64,000 nucleotides of DNA from Paucibacter sp. B2R-40. GTDB taxonomy: Bacteria; Pseudomonadota; Gammaproteobacteria; Burkholderiales; Burkholderiaceae_C. Below are positions 63,990-64,000 of this stretch, piece after piece. The position numbers and the translations under genes were made by a program. The notes beneath the pieces were generated by a model. It was not told the origin of the DNA, searched no databases, and worked only from the letters and a program-made list of their open reading frames with translations. The stretch spans positions 124,001-188,000 of the forward strand of contig NZ_JAJIRP010000008.1 of NCBI RefSeq assembly GCF_025717555.1, given 5' to 3'. The first letter of the stretch is position 1. Each line of letters starts with the position of its first letter.

Positions 63990-64000
63990 AGCAAATTAAA

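Overview
The window is a high-GC stretch of about 64 kb, densely coding on both strands. It looks like chromosome of a betaproteobacterium of the order Burkholderiales, in the Sphaerotilaceae/Comamonadaceae range. That placement is inference from gene content: an orphan TctC/Bug receptor, a DUF4936 gene beside ygfZ, a PEP-CTERM protein, a MutL carrying the endonuclease motif of MutH-less bacteria, and queG-tsaE-amiC-mutL-miaA neighbours. No rRNA, tRNA, CRISPR array, insertion sequence or prophage was recognised.

Positions 1-19,000 form a signal-transduction island of two convergent gene sets. The plus-strand set is an orphan membrane sensor, an HWE/HisKA_2 membrane kinase, a REC-PAS-PAS-kinase-REC-HPt hybrid, a soluble REC-HisKA_3 kinase whose stop overlaps the start of a NarL-type regulator, a lone receiver, and a REC-PAS-GGDEF-EAL protein. 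The minus-strand set is a CheB-CheR-PAS fusion, a PAS-PAS-GGDEF-EAL protein, a PAS-PAS-HWE kinase and a lone receiver. The two sets meet tail to tail on a shared CTAG. Near-identical receiver modules head three plus-strand proteins with different outputs, and a related PAS module heads two minus-strand proteins. No CheA, CheW or chemoreceptor is present. This looks like a locally expanded network for phosphorelay, c-di-GMP and methylation signalling, and is the most interesting region.

19,000-32,800 holds thyA-folA-DUF4337, a small exported protein whose signal peptide lacks a normal start codon, an AsmA-like protein, a complete tripartite RND efflux operon (adaptor, pump, outer-membrane channel), a YbaY-NlpE two-domain envelope protein, a DUF4136 lipoprotein and an MsbA-like ABC exporter. 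32,800-36,000 holds a long acetyl-CoA hydrolase/transferase and a membrane diguanylate cyclase.

36,000-55,500 is a maintenance region: a miaA-ATPase-permease-AttH-like lipocalin chain with overlapping genes, an RluF-like pseudouridine synthase with a huge disordered N-terminus, mutL, then (in the opposite direction) a 1417-residue multi-receiver hybrid kinase and a DedA protein that separate mutL from amiC-tsaE, then queG, a TctC receptor and xerD. 55,500-64,000 holds an Lrp/AsnC regulator, a MarC-family protein, isocitrate lyase with palindromes upstream and a strong bidirectional terminator downstream, a PEP-CTERM protein, an iron-type alcohol dehydrogenase divergent from an esterase-acetyltransferase pair, ygfZ-DUF4936 and mltG.
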